Positions 1 through 8,949 of a DNA stretch of 64,000 bases are shown here, piece by piece. The first letter of the stretch is position 1. The number at the start of each line of letters is the position of its first letter. A program made the translations under genes and the position numbers. Below the pieces are notes generated by a model. It was not told the origin of the DNA and did not search any database. It saw only the letters and a program-made list of their open reading frames with translations. The DNA is from Aldersonia sp. NBC_00410 (GTDB lineage Bacteria; Actinomycetota; Actinomycetes; Mycobacteriales; Mycobacteriaceae), in NCBI RefSeq assembly GCF_026342035.1, contig NZ_JAPENM010000005.1:370232-434231 (forward strand), read 5' to 3'.

Positions 1-62
1 AGGTGGAGGCCACGTTCCCGGACGGCACCAAGCTCGTGACCGTGCACCACCCGATCGGCTGA
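1..62 (+). CDS. ureA: Urease gamma subunit, C-terminal end (partial)
   Basis: Only the last 19 residues are in the window, ending VTVHHPIG at the TGA at 60-62. The stretch [16 protein letters not shown] is the conserved C-terminus of the urease gamma chain, the smallest structural subunit of the nickel enzyme that hydrolyses urea to ammonia and carbamate. It sits 4 bases before ureB in the same direction, the usual actinobacterial ureABC order. The start lies outside the window, so nothing can be said about its promoter. Confidence 0.9.
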   Translation, partial: VEATFPDGTKLVTVHHPIG

Positions 63-66
63 GCGC

Positions 67-393
67 ATGATTCCCGGCGAATACCGCTGCGCCGAAGGCG
101 AAATCGAACTCAATCCGGGTGCGCCGCGGATCGAGCTGGACGTAGTCAACACCGGTGACCGGCCCGTGCAGGTTGGCAGCCATGTGCACTTCCCCCAGGC
201 GAACTCGGCGCTCGCGTTCGATCGCGCCGCCGCGCACGGCCTGCGGCTCGACATTCCGGCGGGCACCGCGGTGCGGTTCGAACCAGGCCTGGGGCAGACG
301 GTTTCGCTGGTCCCGATCGGCGGCACGCGGGAGGTGTACGGCCTGAGCCTGCAACCGCCCGGGCGGCTGGATGGCGAAGGAGAAGCACCATGA
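67..393 (+). CDS. ureB: Urease beta subunit
   Basis: The product has 108 residues, the usual size for a separate bacterial urease beta chain. It begins MIPGEYRC and contains the family signature around [11 protein letters not shown] (about residues 40-50) and the GGTREVYGL segment near the end. The beta chain packs against the alpha chain in the (alpha-beta-gamma)3 holoenzyme and carries no catalytic residue. It starts 4 bases after ureA stops and its last codons overlap the ureC start by 4 bases, which indicates translational coupling. Confidence 0.96.
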   Translation: MIPGEYRCAEGEIELNPGAPRIELDVVNTGDRPVQVGSHVHFPQANSALAFDRAAAHGLRLDIPAGTAVRFEPGLGQTVSLVPIGGTREVYGLSLQPPGRLDGEGEAP

Positions 394-2111
394 CGAGGCT
401 GAGCCGCGCCCGCTATGCCGAATTGTTCGGCCCGACAACGGGTGACCGGATTCGGCTCGCGGACACCGATCTGTTCGTCGAGATCACCGAGGATCGCAGC
501 GGCGGTCCGGGACGCGCCGGCGACGAGGCGGTGTTCGGCGGCGGCAAGGTGCTGCGCGAATCGATGGGGCAGGCCCGCGCCACCCGCGCGGAAGGCACGC
601 CCGACACCGTGATCACCGGTGTCGTGGTCATCGACCACTGGGGAATCATCAAGGCGGACGTCGGGATTCGCGACGGCCGGATCGTCGCGCTCGGGAAGGC
701 GGGCAATCCCGACACGATGTCGGGGGTGCATCCCGATCTCGTCGTGGGGCCGGGCACCGAGATCATCGCCGGAAACGGTCGCATCCTGACCGCGGGTGCC
801 ATCGACTGCCACGTGCACTTCATCTGTCCGCAGCTGATGGAGGAGGCGCTCGGCGGTGGCATCACCACGCTGATCGGCGGCGGCACCGGCCCCGCGGAAG
901 GCAGCAAGGCGACCACGGTGACGCCCGGTGCGTGGCATCTCGCGCGCATGCTCGAGGCGACCGATCACTGGCCGTGCAACATCGTGCTGCTCGGCAAGGG
1001 CAACACGGTCAGTGCCGAGAGCATGTGGGAGCAGTTGCGCGGCGGCGCTTCCGGTTTCAAGCTGCACGAGGACTGGGGTTCGACGCCCGCCGCGATCGAC
1101 GCGTGCCTGACGGTCGCGGACGCTGCCGGGGTGCAGGTCGCGCTGCACTCGGACACCCTCAACGAGGCCGGCTTCGTCGAAGACACGCTGGCGGCCATCG
1201 CAGGGCGGGGGATCCACGCTTATCACACCGAGGGCGCCGGCGGCGGGCACGCGCCCGACATCATCACCGTTGCCGCGCATGCGAATGTGCTGCCCTCCTC
1301 GACCAACCCGACCCGCCCGCACACCGTGAACACGCTTGCCGAGCACCTGGACATGCTGATGGTCTGCCACCACCTCAGTGCATCCATCCCCGAGGATCTC
1401 GCGTTCGCGGAGAGCCGGATTCGGCCGTCCACGATCGCGGCCGAGGATCTCCTGCACGACCTGGGCGCCATCTCGATGATCGGCAGCGACTCGCAGGCGA
1501 TGGGCCGGATCGGCGAGGTCGTGCTGCGGACCTGGCAGACCGCGCACGTGATGAAACGCCGGCGCGGTGCACTTGCGGGCGACGGCCCCGCCGACAATGC
1601 GCGGGTGCAGCGCTACATCTCGAAGTACACGATCTGCCCCGCCGTCGCGCACGGCCTCGAGGGCGAGATCGGGTCGGTCGAGGTGGGCAAGCTCGCCGAC
1701 CTCGTGCTCTGGGAGCCGGCCTTCTTCGGTGTCCGGCCGCATGCCGTGATCAAGGGCGGGGCGATCGCCTGGGCCGCGATGGGCGATGCGAACGCGTCGA
1801 TCCCGACCCCGCAGCCGGTGCTGCCGCGGCCGATGTTCGGTGCGGCGCCGCCCGTGGCGGCCGCGACGTCGGTGCATTTCGTTTCCGAGCAGGCGATCGA
1901 GGACGGCCTGGCCGATCGGCTGAACGTGACACGAAAGCTGGTGCCGGTGCGCAACGTTCGCAACCGCGGCAAGGCCGACATGCCGCACAACGACGCCCAG
2001 CCACGGATCGAAGTGGAGCCCGACACATTCACGGTGCGCATCGACGGGGAAGTGTGGCAGGAGCAGCCGGCCGCCGAACTGCCCATGGCCCAGCGCTATT
2101 TCCTGTTCTGA
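390..2111 (+). CDS. ureC: Urease alpha subunit (catalytic, nickel-binding)
   Basis: The 573-residue product is full length. The ligands of the two nickel ions are all visible: His141 and His143 in HVHF, the Lys that becomes carbamylated at about 224 in FKLHEDWG, His253 in ALHSD, His279 in AYHTEG and Asp367 in GSDSQAMG. The mobile flap Cys-His pair is at 327-328 in VCHHLS. Spacing matches the Klebsiella enzyme with a constant offset of about 7, so it should be active. It catalyses urea hydrolysis in the cytoplasm. The ATG at 390 overlaps the end of ureB, and ureF follows after 10 bases. Confidence 0.98.
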   Translation: MTRLSRARYAELFGPTTGDRIRLADTDLFVEITEDRSGGPGRAGDEAVFGGGKVLRESMGQARATRAEGTPDTVITGVVVIDHWGIIKADVGIRDGRIVALGKAGNPDTMSGVHPDLVVGPGTEIIAGNGRILTAGAIDCHVHFICPQLMEEALGGGITTLIGGGTGPAEGSKATTVTPGAWHLARMLEATDHWPCNIVLLGKGNTVSAESMWEQLRGGASGFKLHEDWGSTPAAIDACLTVADAAGVQVALHSDTLNEAGFVEDTLAAIAGRGIHAYHTEGAGGGHAPDIITVAAHANVLPSSTNPTRPHTVNTLAEHLDMLMVCHHLSASIPEDLAFAESRIRPSTIAAEDLLHDLGAISMIGSDSQAMGRIGEVVLRTWQTAHVMKRRRGALAGDGPADNARVQRYISKYTICPAVAHGLEGEIGSVEVGKLADLVLWEPAFFGVRPHAVIKGGAIAWAAMGDANASIPTPQPVLPRPMFGAAPPVAAATSVHFVSEQAIEDGLADRLNVTRKLVPVRNVRNRGKADMPHNDAQPRIEVEPDTFTVRIDGEVWQEQPAAELPMAQRYFLF

Positions 2112-2121
2112 GCGTCGCGCC

Positions 2122-2754
2122 GTGAAGCTGTCCACCCTGTTCGTGCTTGCCGATTCGAGACTGCCCGCGGGTGGCCACGTCCACTCGGGCGGCGTGGAGG
2201 AAGCCGTCGCCTCCGGCCTGGTCCGCGACCTCGACACCGTCGAGGCGTTTCTGCGCCGGCGCATCCGCACCACCGGTCTCGTGGGTGCGTCGATCGCCGC
2301 GGCGGTGTGCGCAGGAAACCTCGAATTCGATGCTGCCGACGCCGAGACGGATGCCCGAACCCCGTCGCCGGCGGCACGGGCGGCATCGCGGGCCCAAGGC
2401 CGCGGGCTGCTGCGCTTGGCCAAACACGCCTGGCCCGAACAGGACTGGACGACGCTCGGCGCGAAACCACATGGCCCGGTGGTGACCGGCGCGGTCGGAC
2501 GCTGCTGCGGCGCCGGTCCGGACGAAACCGCCGCGGTCCTGGTGTACCAGACCATGACCGGGTCGGCCACCGCCGCGCAGCGCCTGCTTGCGCTCGACCC
2601 GGCCGACGTCACGGCCGCAACGCTGCGCCTCGCCCCGCTGTGCGACGAGATCGCCGCCACTGCGGCCCGCGGGCTCGCGGCCGTGTCCGACCCATTGCTC
2701 GACGTCTTGGCGCAGCGCCATACCGTCCGGGATCGACCGCTTTTCGTTTCGTGA
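2122..2754 (+). CDS. ureF: Urease accessory protein UreF
   Basis: The 210-residue product starts at GTG 2122, 10 bases after ureC. The N-terminal [21 protein letters not shown] and the [18 protein letters not shown] region near residues 145-165 are typical of actinobacterial UreF. UreF forms the UreD-UreF-UreG complex that loads nickel into apo-urease and acts as the gatekeeper for the UreG GTPase. Position between ureC and ureG is the standard order. No anomaly is visible. Confidence 0.93.
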   Translation: MKLSTLFVLADSRLPAGGHVHSGGVEEAVASGLVRDLDTVEAFLRRRIRTTGLVGASIAAAVCAGNLEFDAADAETDARTPSPAARAASRAQGRGLLRLAKHAWPEQDWTTLGAKPHGPVVTGAVGRCCGAGPDETAAVLVYQTMTGSATAAQRLLALDPADVTAATLRLAPLCDEIAATAARGLAAVSDPLLDVLAQRHTVRDRPLFVS

Positions 2755-2767
2755 GAAGGGACCACCC

Positions 2768-3451
2768 ATGCCACCGCACCTGCTCGACGGCGAGCCGCAC
2801 GCGCACATCCACGACAGACCGCGTCGGGTCCGCCGCCCCGGCGAACCGTTGCGCATCGGCGTCGGGGGCCCGGTCGGTTCGGGTAAGACCGCGCTGGTGG
2901 CCGCGCTGTGCAGACAGCTGCGCGACGACCTGTCACTGGCGGTCCTGACCAACGACATCTATACGACCGAGGATGCCGACTTCCTGCGCAAGCATGCGGT
3001 GCTGCCCGACGAGCGGATCGCCGCCGTGCAGACCGGCGGTTGCCCACACACCGCGATCCGCGATGACATCACCGCGAATCTGGACGCGATCGACGATTTG
3101 ATCGAACGCAACCCGCCGCTGGATCTGATCCTCGTCGAGTCCGGTGGTGACAACCTCACCGCGACGTTCTCTTCCGGGCTCATCGACGTGCAGGTTTTCG
3201 TCGTCGACGTCGCAGGCGGGGACAAGGTGCCGCGCAAGGGCGGTCCGGGCGTCACGTTCTCGGACCTGTTGGTGGTCAACAAGACCGATCTCGCTCCGCT
3301 CGTCGGCGCCGATCTCGGGGTGATGGAACGCGACGCCGCGAAGGTCCGCGAGGGCAGGCCGACCGCGCTCATTTCGCTCACCGTCGACCCCACCGCCGGG
3401 CCGGTGCTCGAGTGGGTGCGCGAACAGCTGAGCACACCAGTTGCGAACTGA
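2768..3451 (+). CDS. ureG: Urease accessory GTPase UreG
   Basis: The 227-residue product is a SIMIBI-class GTPase. The P-loop GPVGSGKT lies at residues 34-41, the nickel-binding Cys-Pro-His motif at 92-94 (GGCPHTAI), ESGGDN at about 124-129 and the guanine-specifying NKTD at 171-174. The N-terminus has four histidines (about residues 4-15: H4, H11, H13, H15), consistent with nickel handling. The ATG at 2768 was chosen because the homologous part begins there and GAGAAGGGACC precedes it; longer in-frame extension only reads through ureF. UreG uses GTP hydrolysis to drive nickel transfer into urease. Confidence 0.96.
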   Translation: MPPHLLDGEPHAHIHDRPRRVRRPGEPLRIGVGGPVGSGKTALVAALCRQLRDDLSLAVLTNDIYTTEDADFLRKHAVLPDERIAAVQTGGCPHTAIRDDITANLDAIDDLIERNPPLDLILVESGGDNLTATFSSGLIDVQVFVVDVAGGDKVPRKGGPGVTFSDLLVVNKTDLAPLVGADLGVMERDAAKVREGRPTALISLTVDPTAGPVLEWVREQLSTPVAN

Positions 3452-4106
3452 GCTCCGCATCGTCGCCAGCCGTGACCGGCGGCCGCGGGTGTTCGCCCGC
3501 GGGGGGCTCGATGCCCGCGCGACCGGACCGCACCGGCTGCACCTGATCGGTACCGCGGCCACTCCGCTCGGCGGTGACCATATCGACCTCGTCGTCGAGG
3601 TCGAAGCCGGCGCGCACCTGCAGGTCCGCGCGGTGGCGGCCACGATCGCGCTGCCGGCACGCGGCTGCCTGTCGTCCTCGTCGCGCTGGGTGCTCGACGT
3701 CGCCGACGGCGGCTGCCTCGATTTCGATCCGGCGCCGATGGTCGTCGCGGGCGGTGCGGAGCATTCGTCGCTGACCGTGGTCGGCCTGGGTGCCGGGGCT
3801 CGGCTGCGACTGCGCGAACGCACCCAGCTGGGCCGGTCGGGCGAGAACGGGGGAGCTTTCACGGGGGAACTCGTCGCCGACGCCGACGCCCGGCCGCTGT
3901 TGCGGCACACGGTGTCGTTGGGCTGCGGCGCCGTCACCGATGACGTACTGGACGCGCCGCGGGCGATGGTGAGCGAACTCGTCTATCCCGATACCCGCCC
4001 CGCGCAGTTCGAGGGCCTGCGCAGCGCGCGACTCCCGTTGGCGGGCGGCGGCAGCCTGACCACGTGGATGGGGGCGCGTCTGGAACATCGGCCCGATACG
4101 GTGTGA
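3441..4106 (+). CDS. ureD: Urease accessory protein UreD
   Basis: The product has 221 residues, close to the short actinobacterial form of UreD (UreH). It starts at TTG 3441, the only reasonable start in this frame, overlapping the end of ureG by 11 bases. Conserved features are [24 protein letters not shown] near residues 34-58, which is the UreD beta-helix core, and [12 protein letters not shown] later on. UreD is the scaffold that binds apo-urease and recruits UreF and UreG. It is the last urease gene; the next gene begins 2 bases later. Confidence 0.93.
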   Translation: MRTELRIVASRDRRPRVFARGGLDARATGPHRLHLIGTAATPLGGDHIDLVVEVEAGAHLQVRAVAATIALPARGCLSSSSRWVLDVADGGCLDFDPAPMVVAGGAEHSSLTVVGLGAGARLRLRERTQLGRSGENGGAFTGELVADADARPLLRHTVSLGCGAVTDDVLDAPRAMVSELVYPDTRPAQFEGLRSARLPLAGGGSLTTWMGARLEHRPDTV

Positions 4107-4108
4107 AT

Positions 4109-4486
4109 ATGTCGGATCGGGAGGATCAGCGCGTGTTCGACGCGGGTGATCAGCGCGTCTTCGACGCGGGGCACGTCGAGCAGGCGCGCGCCGCGGTCAG
4201 TGCGGCAACCGACCTGGACCTGTGGGTGCGTCGGTTCGAGCTGCTGGGTGACACCACCCGGTTGCGGATCCTGCTCGGCATGCACCGCGCGCCCGGAATC
4301 TGCGTGACCGACCTCGCGGCCGCCCTGTCGATGAGTCCGACGACGGTCTCGCAGGCCCTGCGACTGCTGCGCCATCAAGGCTGGGTCGCAGTGGAACGCG
4401 ACGGAAAGAAGATGACCTACCGGCTGCACGACGACGTGGTGCACCGCTTGCTGCACGACCTGGGCGCAACACACGCGCCGACCTGA
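4109..4486 (+). CDS. ArsR/SmtB-type regulator in the urease operon
   Basis: The 125-residue product has a winged helix: FELLGDTTRLRILL, then recognition helix MSPTTVSQALRLLRHQGWV and wing ERDGKKMTYRL. The C-terminal helix HDDVVHRLLHDLGATH is rich in His and Asp, where many family members bind metal, but its spacing does not match the classical alpha-5 site of CzrA or NmtR, so the ligand is uncertain. It starts 2 bases after ureD, so it is probably on the urease transcript. Nickel sensing is an attractive inference from context only. An 8-residue unit DQRVFDAG is duplicated at the N-terminus. An ATG at 4109 was chosen over upstream in-frame codons inside ureD. Confidence 0.85.
   Translation: MSDREDQRVFDAGDQRVFDAGHVEQARAAVSAATDLDLWVRRFELLGDTTRLRILLGMHRAPGICVTDLAAALSMSPTTVSQALRLLRHQGWVAVERDGKKMTYRLHDDVVHRLLHDLGATHAPT
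4124..4171 (+). repeat. 24-bp tandem duplication inside the ArsR gene
   Basis: Two adjacent 24-bp units, 4124-4147 and 4148-4171, differ at only 2 positions and encode DQRVFDAG twice. The duplication is in frame, so the protein simply has a longer N-terminal arm before the winged helix. Confidence 0.9.
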
Positions 4487-4504
4487 TCGATTGGCGCGTG
4501 TGTT
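4468..4504. terminator. Bidirectional hairpin between the arsR-type gene and ndh
   Basis: Perfect 12-bp arms AACACACGCGCC (4468-4479) and GGCGCGTGTGTT (4493-4504) flank a 13-base loop. The hairpin overlaps the ArsR stop codon and lies just beyond the ndh stop, between two convergent genes. A T-rich run follows only weakly (TGTTGTGG). Confidence 0.7.
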
Positions 4505-4522
4505 GTGGTGGTCGGTTCGGCG

Positions 4523-5947
4523 CTATCCGGCTTTTTCCCGCTCCGCCGCCGCCTCGAGCTGCGCGGTGGCCGGCGAATCGAGCGGTTTGCCTGCGGCCTT
4601 GGCCTCGCGTTTCTCGCGTTCGATCTGTTCGAGCGCGAGCCGCGCCGTCACCCACTGCTGAGTCGAGGCCATCTGGCCACGGCCGCGACCGAGGAACGTG
4701 ACGAACCACGAGATCACGGTGGTGATCCGGCTGCGGTAGCCGACGAGGTAGTACAGGTGCAGCGCGAGCCAGCCGATCCAGGCGAGGAAGCCGCCGAACT
4801 CGAGCTTGCCGACCTGGGCGACCGCGCTGAACCGCGAGATCGTCGCCATGCTGCCCTTGTCGAAGTACTTGAACGGTTCGCGCTGCTCGGGGTCGGCGCC
4901 CTTGAGCTCCTTCTTGATGTTCTTGGCGGCGTAGGTGGCGCCCTGAATGGCCCCCTGCGCCTGTCCGGGCACGCCCGGCACCGACATCAGGTCACCGACG
5001 ACGAAGACGTTCCGATGGCCCTTCACGGTGAGGTCGGGTTCGACGACGACGCGACCGGCCCGATCGACCTCGGTGCCGTCGGACTGGTCGGCGATCAGCT
5101 TGCCGAGCCCGCTCGCCTGCACGCCCGCCGACCACACCTTGCACATCGCGTCGACGCGGCGCTCGGTGCCGTCCTTCTCCTTGACGGTCAGGCCGTCGGC
5201 ATCGACGCCGGTGACCATCGCGTTGAGCTGGATTTCGACGCCCATCTTCTCGAGTCGGTGCTGCGCCTTGAGGCCGAGCTTCTCGCCCATCGGCGGTAGT
5301 ACCGCAGGCGCGGCGTCGAGCAGGATCACCCGCGTGTCCCTGGTGTCGATATTGCGGAATGCGCCGGTCAGCGTGCGGTCGGCGAGTTCGGCGATCTGTC
5401 CGGCGAGCTCCACACCGGTGGGGCCGGCGCCGACCACGACGAAGGTCAGCAGCTTCGCACGTTCCTCCGCGGTGGTGGCCAGCTCGGCCTGCTCGAAGGA
5501 GCTCAGGATGCGGCCGCGCAGCTCGAGCGCGTCGTCGATGGTCTTCATGCCGGGCGCGTAGTCGGCAAACTCGTCGTGCCCGAAGTACGACTGCTGCGCG
5601 CCGGCGGCGACGATCAGGCTGTCGAACGGGGTGACCGCCTGCTTGCCGAGCAGCTCCGAGGTCACTTCATTTTTGGTGAGGTCGATGTTGGTGACATCAC
5701 CGAGCAGCACCTGGGTGTTCTTGTGGTCGCGCAGGATCAGACGGGTCGAGGGCGCGATCTCGCCGACGGACAGGATGCCGGTCGCGACTTGGTAGAGCAG
5801 CGGCTGAAACAGGTGACTCGAGGTCTTCGAGATGAGCGTGACATCGACGTCGGCGCGCTTGAGGTGCTTCGCCGCGAATAGGCCGCCGAACCCTGATCCG
5901 ACAATCACGACGTGGTGCCGTCGTGGAGTTGCGGATTGGATGGTCAT
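4523..5947 (-). CDS. ndh: Type II NADH dehydrogenase
   Basis: The 474-residue product is a non-proton-pumping NADH:quinone oxidoreductase. The FAD-binding GSGFGG is at residues 17-22, the NADH-binding GAGPTGVE near 172-180, and the FAD-closing VVGDLMSVPG plus AQGAIQGATYAAKNI follow. The C-terminal part FLAWIGWLALHLYYLVGYRSR is the hydrophobic membrane-anchoring helix region seen in mycobacterial Ndh. The ATG at 5947 was chosen because GAGGAGC lies 7 bases upstream; the frame stays open further upstream without a better site. It feeds electrons into menaquinone at the inner face of the membrane. Confidence 0.95.
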   Translation of the reverse strand: MTIQSATPRRHHVVIVGSGFGGLFAAKHLKRADVDVTLISKTSSHLFQPLLYQVATGILSVGEIAPSTRLILRDHKNTQVLLGDVTNIDLTKNEVTSELLGKQAVTPFDSLIVAAGAQQSYFGHDEFADYAPGMKTIDDALELRGRILSSFEQAELATTAEERAKLLTFVVVGAGPTGVELAGQIAELADRTLTGAFRNIDTRDTRVILLDAAPAVLPPMGEKLGLKAQHRLEKMGVEIQLNAMVTGVDADGLTVKEKDGTERRVDAMCKVWSAGVQASGLGKLIADQSDGTEVDRAGRVVVEPDLTVKGHRNVFVVGDLMSVPGVPGQAQGAIQGATYAAKNIKKELKGADPEQREPFKYFDKGSMATISRFSAVAQVGKLEFGGFLAWIGWLALHLYYLVGYRSRITTVISWFVTFLGRGRGQMASTQQWVTARLALEQIEREKREAKAAGKPLDSPATAQLEAAAEREKAG

Positions 5948-6063
5948 TTCGGTGCTCCTCATTCTCGATCGCGCTCGGACTGACAAATGGCGCATCCGCT
6001 GGCTCCGCGCCGGGACAGCTCCCAACAAACGGTAGTACTCGTCCGCGAAGAAGGCGTGTCAAC

Positions 6064-6879
6064 CTATCCAACACTGCTCGGCACCGAGTTAATTCGAGTA
6101 GCGATGGATAGCCGCGTCACACCGTTGGCGGGATAGAAGGCTTCGATCGCCAGCTCGGCAACCGTCACGTCGAGCGGGGTTCCGAACACCGTCGTCGTGC
6201 TGAGAAACGACAGGGTGTCGCCGTCAGCGGTTGCCAGTTCGAGTGGTACCACCAGCGCGTTCGTCGGCGCCGCGGCCTCGCCGGACGGCGCCGGGTACGT
6301 CTGCAGTTCCCGGTGCAACTGGGCGAGCCGGTCGTCGCCGGTAATGGTCACCTGGTGCCACAACCGGTCGAGCAGGTGGGTGCGCCATTGCCCGAGGTTG
6401 CGAATCCGCGGGGCCATGCCATCGGGGTGCAGGCTGAGCCGAAGCACGTTCACCGGCGGCTCGAGCAGGTGCGGCGCCACCCCGTCGAGGAAGGTGAACA
6501 CCGCGTCGTTCGCGTCGATCAGCGTCCAGTGCCGGTCGATGACGACGGCGGGATAGGGCAGGTGCCCGCGCAGGATCTGTGCGATCGCGTCGGTGACCGC
6601 GGACATCGGCACGTCGGCGAGTCGATGCTCGGGATAGGCCGGCGCGAAGCCGGCAGCGAGGAACAGCGCGTTGCGATCGCGCAGCGGGATGTCGAGGTGC
6701 TCGCTCAGTCGCCGCAGCATGTCGCGCGTCGGCTGTGATCGCCCGGTCTCGAGAAAGCTGAGGTGCCGGGTGGACACTCCGGTCCGGGAAGCGAGGGCAA
6801 GCTGGCTCAACCGGCGCCGGGATCGCCACTCGCGGATCAGCGTCCCGACGGAAGCCGGTGGCCGCGCGAGTTCGCTCAC
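6064..6879 (-). CDS. XRE-family regulator with MmyB-like ligand domain
   Basis: The 271-residue product has an N-terminal helix-turn-helix (about residues 10-65: TLIREWRSRRRLSQLALASRTGVSTRHLSFLE is the region) followed by an MmyB-like sensor domain (PAVVIDRHWTLIDAND, then NVLRLSLHPDGMAPRIRNL), a common actinobacterial architecture. It starts at GTG 6879. The gene is divergent from the P450 gene at 6984, with 104 bases between them that contain a perfect inverted repeat, so it may control that P450. The ligand is unknown. Confidence 0.88.
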   Translation of the reverse strand: MSELARPPASVGTLIREWRSRRRLSQLALASRTGVSTRHLSFLETGRSQPTRDMLRRLSEHLDIPLRDRNALFLAAGFAPAYPEHRLADVPMSAVTDAIAQILRGHLPYPAVVIDRHWTLIDANDAVFTFLDGVAPHLLEPPVNVLRLSLHPDGMAPRIRNLGQWRTHLLDRLWHQVTITGDDRLAQLHRELQTYPAPSGEAAAPTNALVVPLELATADGDTLSFLSTTTVFGTPLDVTVAELAIEAFYPANGVTRLSIATRINSVPSSVG

Positions 6880-6952
6880 GTCGTCGAGCGTAGTGGCAGA
6901 CCTGTGCGGTGGCCGGAAATCACCTGGTCGGTGGTCCCGCGCGGCGTAACCT

Positions 6953-6970
6953 CGACAACGAGCGTTGTCG
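6953..6970. promoter_or_regulatory. Inverted repeat upstream of CYP136 copy 1
   Basis: CGACAACG-AG-CGTTGTCG has perfect 8-bp arms and ends 1 base before the ribosome-binding site AAGGAGG of the P450 gene. A protein bound here would block transcription or translation initiation. It is the only strong palindrome in the XRE-P450 intergenic region. Confidence 0.6.
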
Positions 6971-6983
6971 CAAGGAGGTCGCG

Positions 6984-8432
6984 ATGGTCACCGCCGGACA
7001 CCGACCGCATGCCACCCCGCCGGAGAACGCACGGCTGGTCGGCCTCTCCCGCGATGGCCTCGTCGACCGTGTGCTGCACGCGATTCCGAACCGGACGGGC
7101 GAGCTTGCGGCACCGCCGCAGGGCAGCGGTCTGCGCCCGGTCCCGGGCGACCGCGGCCTACCGATCCTCGGACACGGACTGTCCTACCTGCGCTGGGGAC
7201 CAGCCCAGCAACTCGACGTGCACCGCCGATCGGGCCCGGTGAGCTACTCCAAGCCGATGTTCACACCGACCGTCTTCGTCTGCGGCCCCGAGGCGACCGC
7301 GGTGGTTGTCGCGAACAAGGACAAGGCGTTCGGGCAGGGGTGGGACTTCTACATCGGCCCGTTCTTCAAGCGCGGTCTGCTGCTGCTCGAGTTCGACGAG
7401 CACATGTTCCACCGCCGGCTCATGCAGCAGGCGTTCACCCGGCCTCGACTCGAGGGATATGTGGAGGAGTTGGCGAGGGTCACCGACGCGGCGGTCGGCC
7501 GATGGCCCACAGACCGGACGGTCGAGCTGTATCCGACGATCAAGGCGCTGACCCTCGATGTCGCCGCGGACATTTTCATGGACGCCGACGTCGGGATCGA
7601 GCGGCAGCGGCTCAACGATGCATTCATGGCGTGTACGCATGCGGCGCTCGCCTACGTCCGGATCGCGATCCCCGGCGGCAAATGGCGGGCGGGGGTCAAC
7701 GGGCGCAAGGTGCTCGAGGAGTACTTCTACCGGCAGTTGCCTGCCAAGCGTGCTTCGTCTGGCAACGACTTCTTCGCCGCGCTGTGCCATGCCGTCGACG
7801 AGGACGGCAATCGGTTCAGCGACGAGGACGTGGTGAACCACATGATCTTCCTGATCATGGCCGCGCACGACACCACGACGACGACCGCCACAACGGTCGC
7901 CTACTACCTCGGCAAGCACCCGGCGTGGCAGCAGCGGGTGCGCGAGGAATCACTCGCGCGCGGCGACGGACCGATTGACATCGCGACGCTGGAATCGATG
8001 ACCGCGCTCGAACTCGTGGTGAAGGAAAGCATGCGACTCGTCGCGCCGGTGCCCGGTCTGGTGCGGCGGTCGGTGCACGACACCGAGATCCTCGGGCACT
8101 ACATCCCGAAGGGCGTGCTGGTCGACGTCGGACACTGGGTGAACCATCTGCTGCCGGAATATTGGACGCGCCCGGAGGTTTTCGATCCCGACCGGTTCGC
8201 CGAGCCGCGCCGGGAAGACAAGTCGCACAAGTTCGCCTGGATGCCGTTCGGGGCCGGTGCGCACAAATGCATTGGAATGCATTTCGGCATGCTCGAGACG
8301 AAGGCGATCATCGACGCGATGGTGCGCCACTACGAGTGGCGCCTACCCGCCGACTACGAGGTGCCGTGGAGCTTCACCACGATCCCGTATCCGCGCGACG
8401 GAGCGCCGGTGGTGCTGCGCCGCCGCGGCTGA
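6984..8432 (+). CDS. Cytochrome P450, CYP136-like (copy 1)
   Basis: The 482-residue product resembles mycobacterial CYP136 throughout, beginning with the PPQGSGLRPVPGDRGLPILGH proline-rich entry. The oxygen-activating helix has MAAHDTTTTT, the K-helix has ESMR, and the heme loop FGAGAHKCIG places the cysteine ligand at about residue 429. No membrane anchor is evident, so it is a soluble class I bacterial P450 needing ferredoxin and reductase, neither of which is adjacent. The ATG at 6984 has AAGGAGG 5 bases upstream. The substrate is unknown. A paralogue lies at 24523. The XRE gene upstream is divergent. Confidence 0.93.
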   Translation: MVTAGHRPHATPPENARLVGLSRDGLVDRVLHAIPNRTGELAAPPQGSGLRPVPGDRGLPILGHGLSYLRWGPAQQLDVHRRSGPVSYSKPMFTPTVFVCGPEATAVVVANKDKAFGQGWDFYIGPFFKRGLLLLEFDEHMFHRRLMQQAFTRPRLEGYVEELARVTDAAVGRWPTDRTVELYPTIKALTLDVAADIFMDADVGIERQRLNDAFMACTHAALAYVRIAIPGGKWRAGVNGRKVLEEYFYRQLPAKRASSGNDFFAALCHAVDEDGNRFSDEDVVNHMIFLIMAAHDTTTTTATTVAYYLGKHPAWQQRVREESLARGDGPIDIATLESMTALELVVKESMRLVAPVPGLVRRSVHDTEILGHYIPKGVLVDVGHWVNHLLPEYWTRPEVFDPDRFAEPRREDKSHKFAWMPFGAGAHKCIGMHFGMLETKAIIDAMVRHYEWRLPADYEVPWSFTTIPYPRDGAPVVLRRRG

Positions 8433-8461
8433 CGCCTCGCGCTGGCCGGCGCCGCGTCAGC
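8428..8461. terminator. Possible terminator between CYP136 copy 1 and the SnoaL-like gene
   Basis: Arms GCTGACGC (8428-8435) and GCGTCAGC (8454-8461) are perfect complements around an 18-base GC-rich loop. They lie across the stop codons of two convergent genes. The stem is short and lacks a T tract. Confidence 0.4.
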
Positions 8462-8852
8462 GAACGAGCCGGGCGAGGAGTTCCGAGACGACCCAAATCT
8501 GTGCGATGCGGTCGTTTTCGACCGTGAACACATCGATCCCGATTCCGGTGACGGTCGCACCCGACGGCGGCACAGGGTCGTCGCCGGGAAACGTGCCGAT
8601 GTGACGGCCGGACTGCCGGAACACCACCGCACTCTTGGCGCCGTCGTCGATCCGCTCGACGATCTCGAATTCGAGATCCGCGAGAGCGGCATGCGTCGAC
8701 CTCGCGCGCGCGACCAATTCCGCCGCTGTCGTCGGTGTGCCGTTGATCAGCACCGGGTCGGTGTAGGCCGTGCGGAAGGTCTCCTCGGCGCCAGTTCCTG
8801 CTGGGGGACCGCCCGCCCACAATGCGATTGCGCGCTCGATGGCATCCGGCAT
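8457..8852 (-). CDS. SnoaL/NTF2-like protein
   Basis: The 131-residue product fits the SnoaL-like NTF2 fold: an N-terminal helical pair (MPDAIERAIALW and EETFRTAY), VLINGTPTTAAELVARARSTHAAL, and beta strands ending IGIDVFTVENDRIAQIWVVSE. Family members include small-molecule isomerases and binding proteins, so the function cannot be fixed. ATG 8852 was chosen because the fold starts there; a longer frame upstream is low in similarity to anything. The gene is 97 bases downstream of the hydrolase that is on the same strand. Confidence 0.75.
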   Translation of the reverse strand: MPDAIERAIALWAGGPPAGTGAEETFRTAYTDPVLINGTPTTAAELVARARSTHAALADLEFEIVERIDDGAKSAVVFRQSGRHIGTFPGDDPVPPSGATVTGIGIDVFTVENDRIAQIWVVSELLARLVR

Positions 8853-8949
8853 ATGTCGAGTGTGCGGCACCAGCGGTATGGATGTCGCGACAACGAAAAC
8901 GGGCGCGCCGCGGGATATCCCGCAACGCGCCCGCTCGCTTTGCGTTCCG

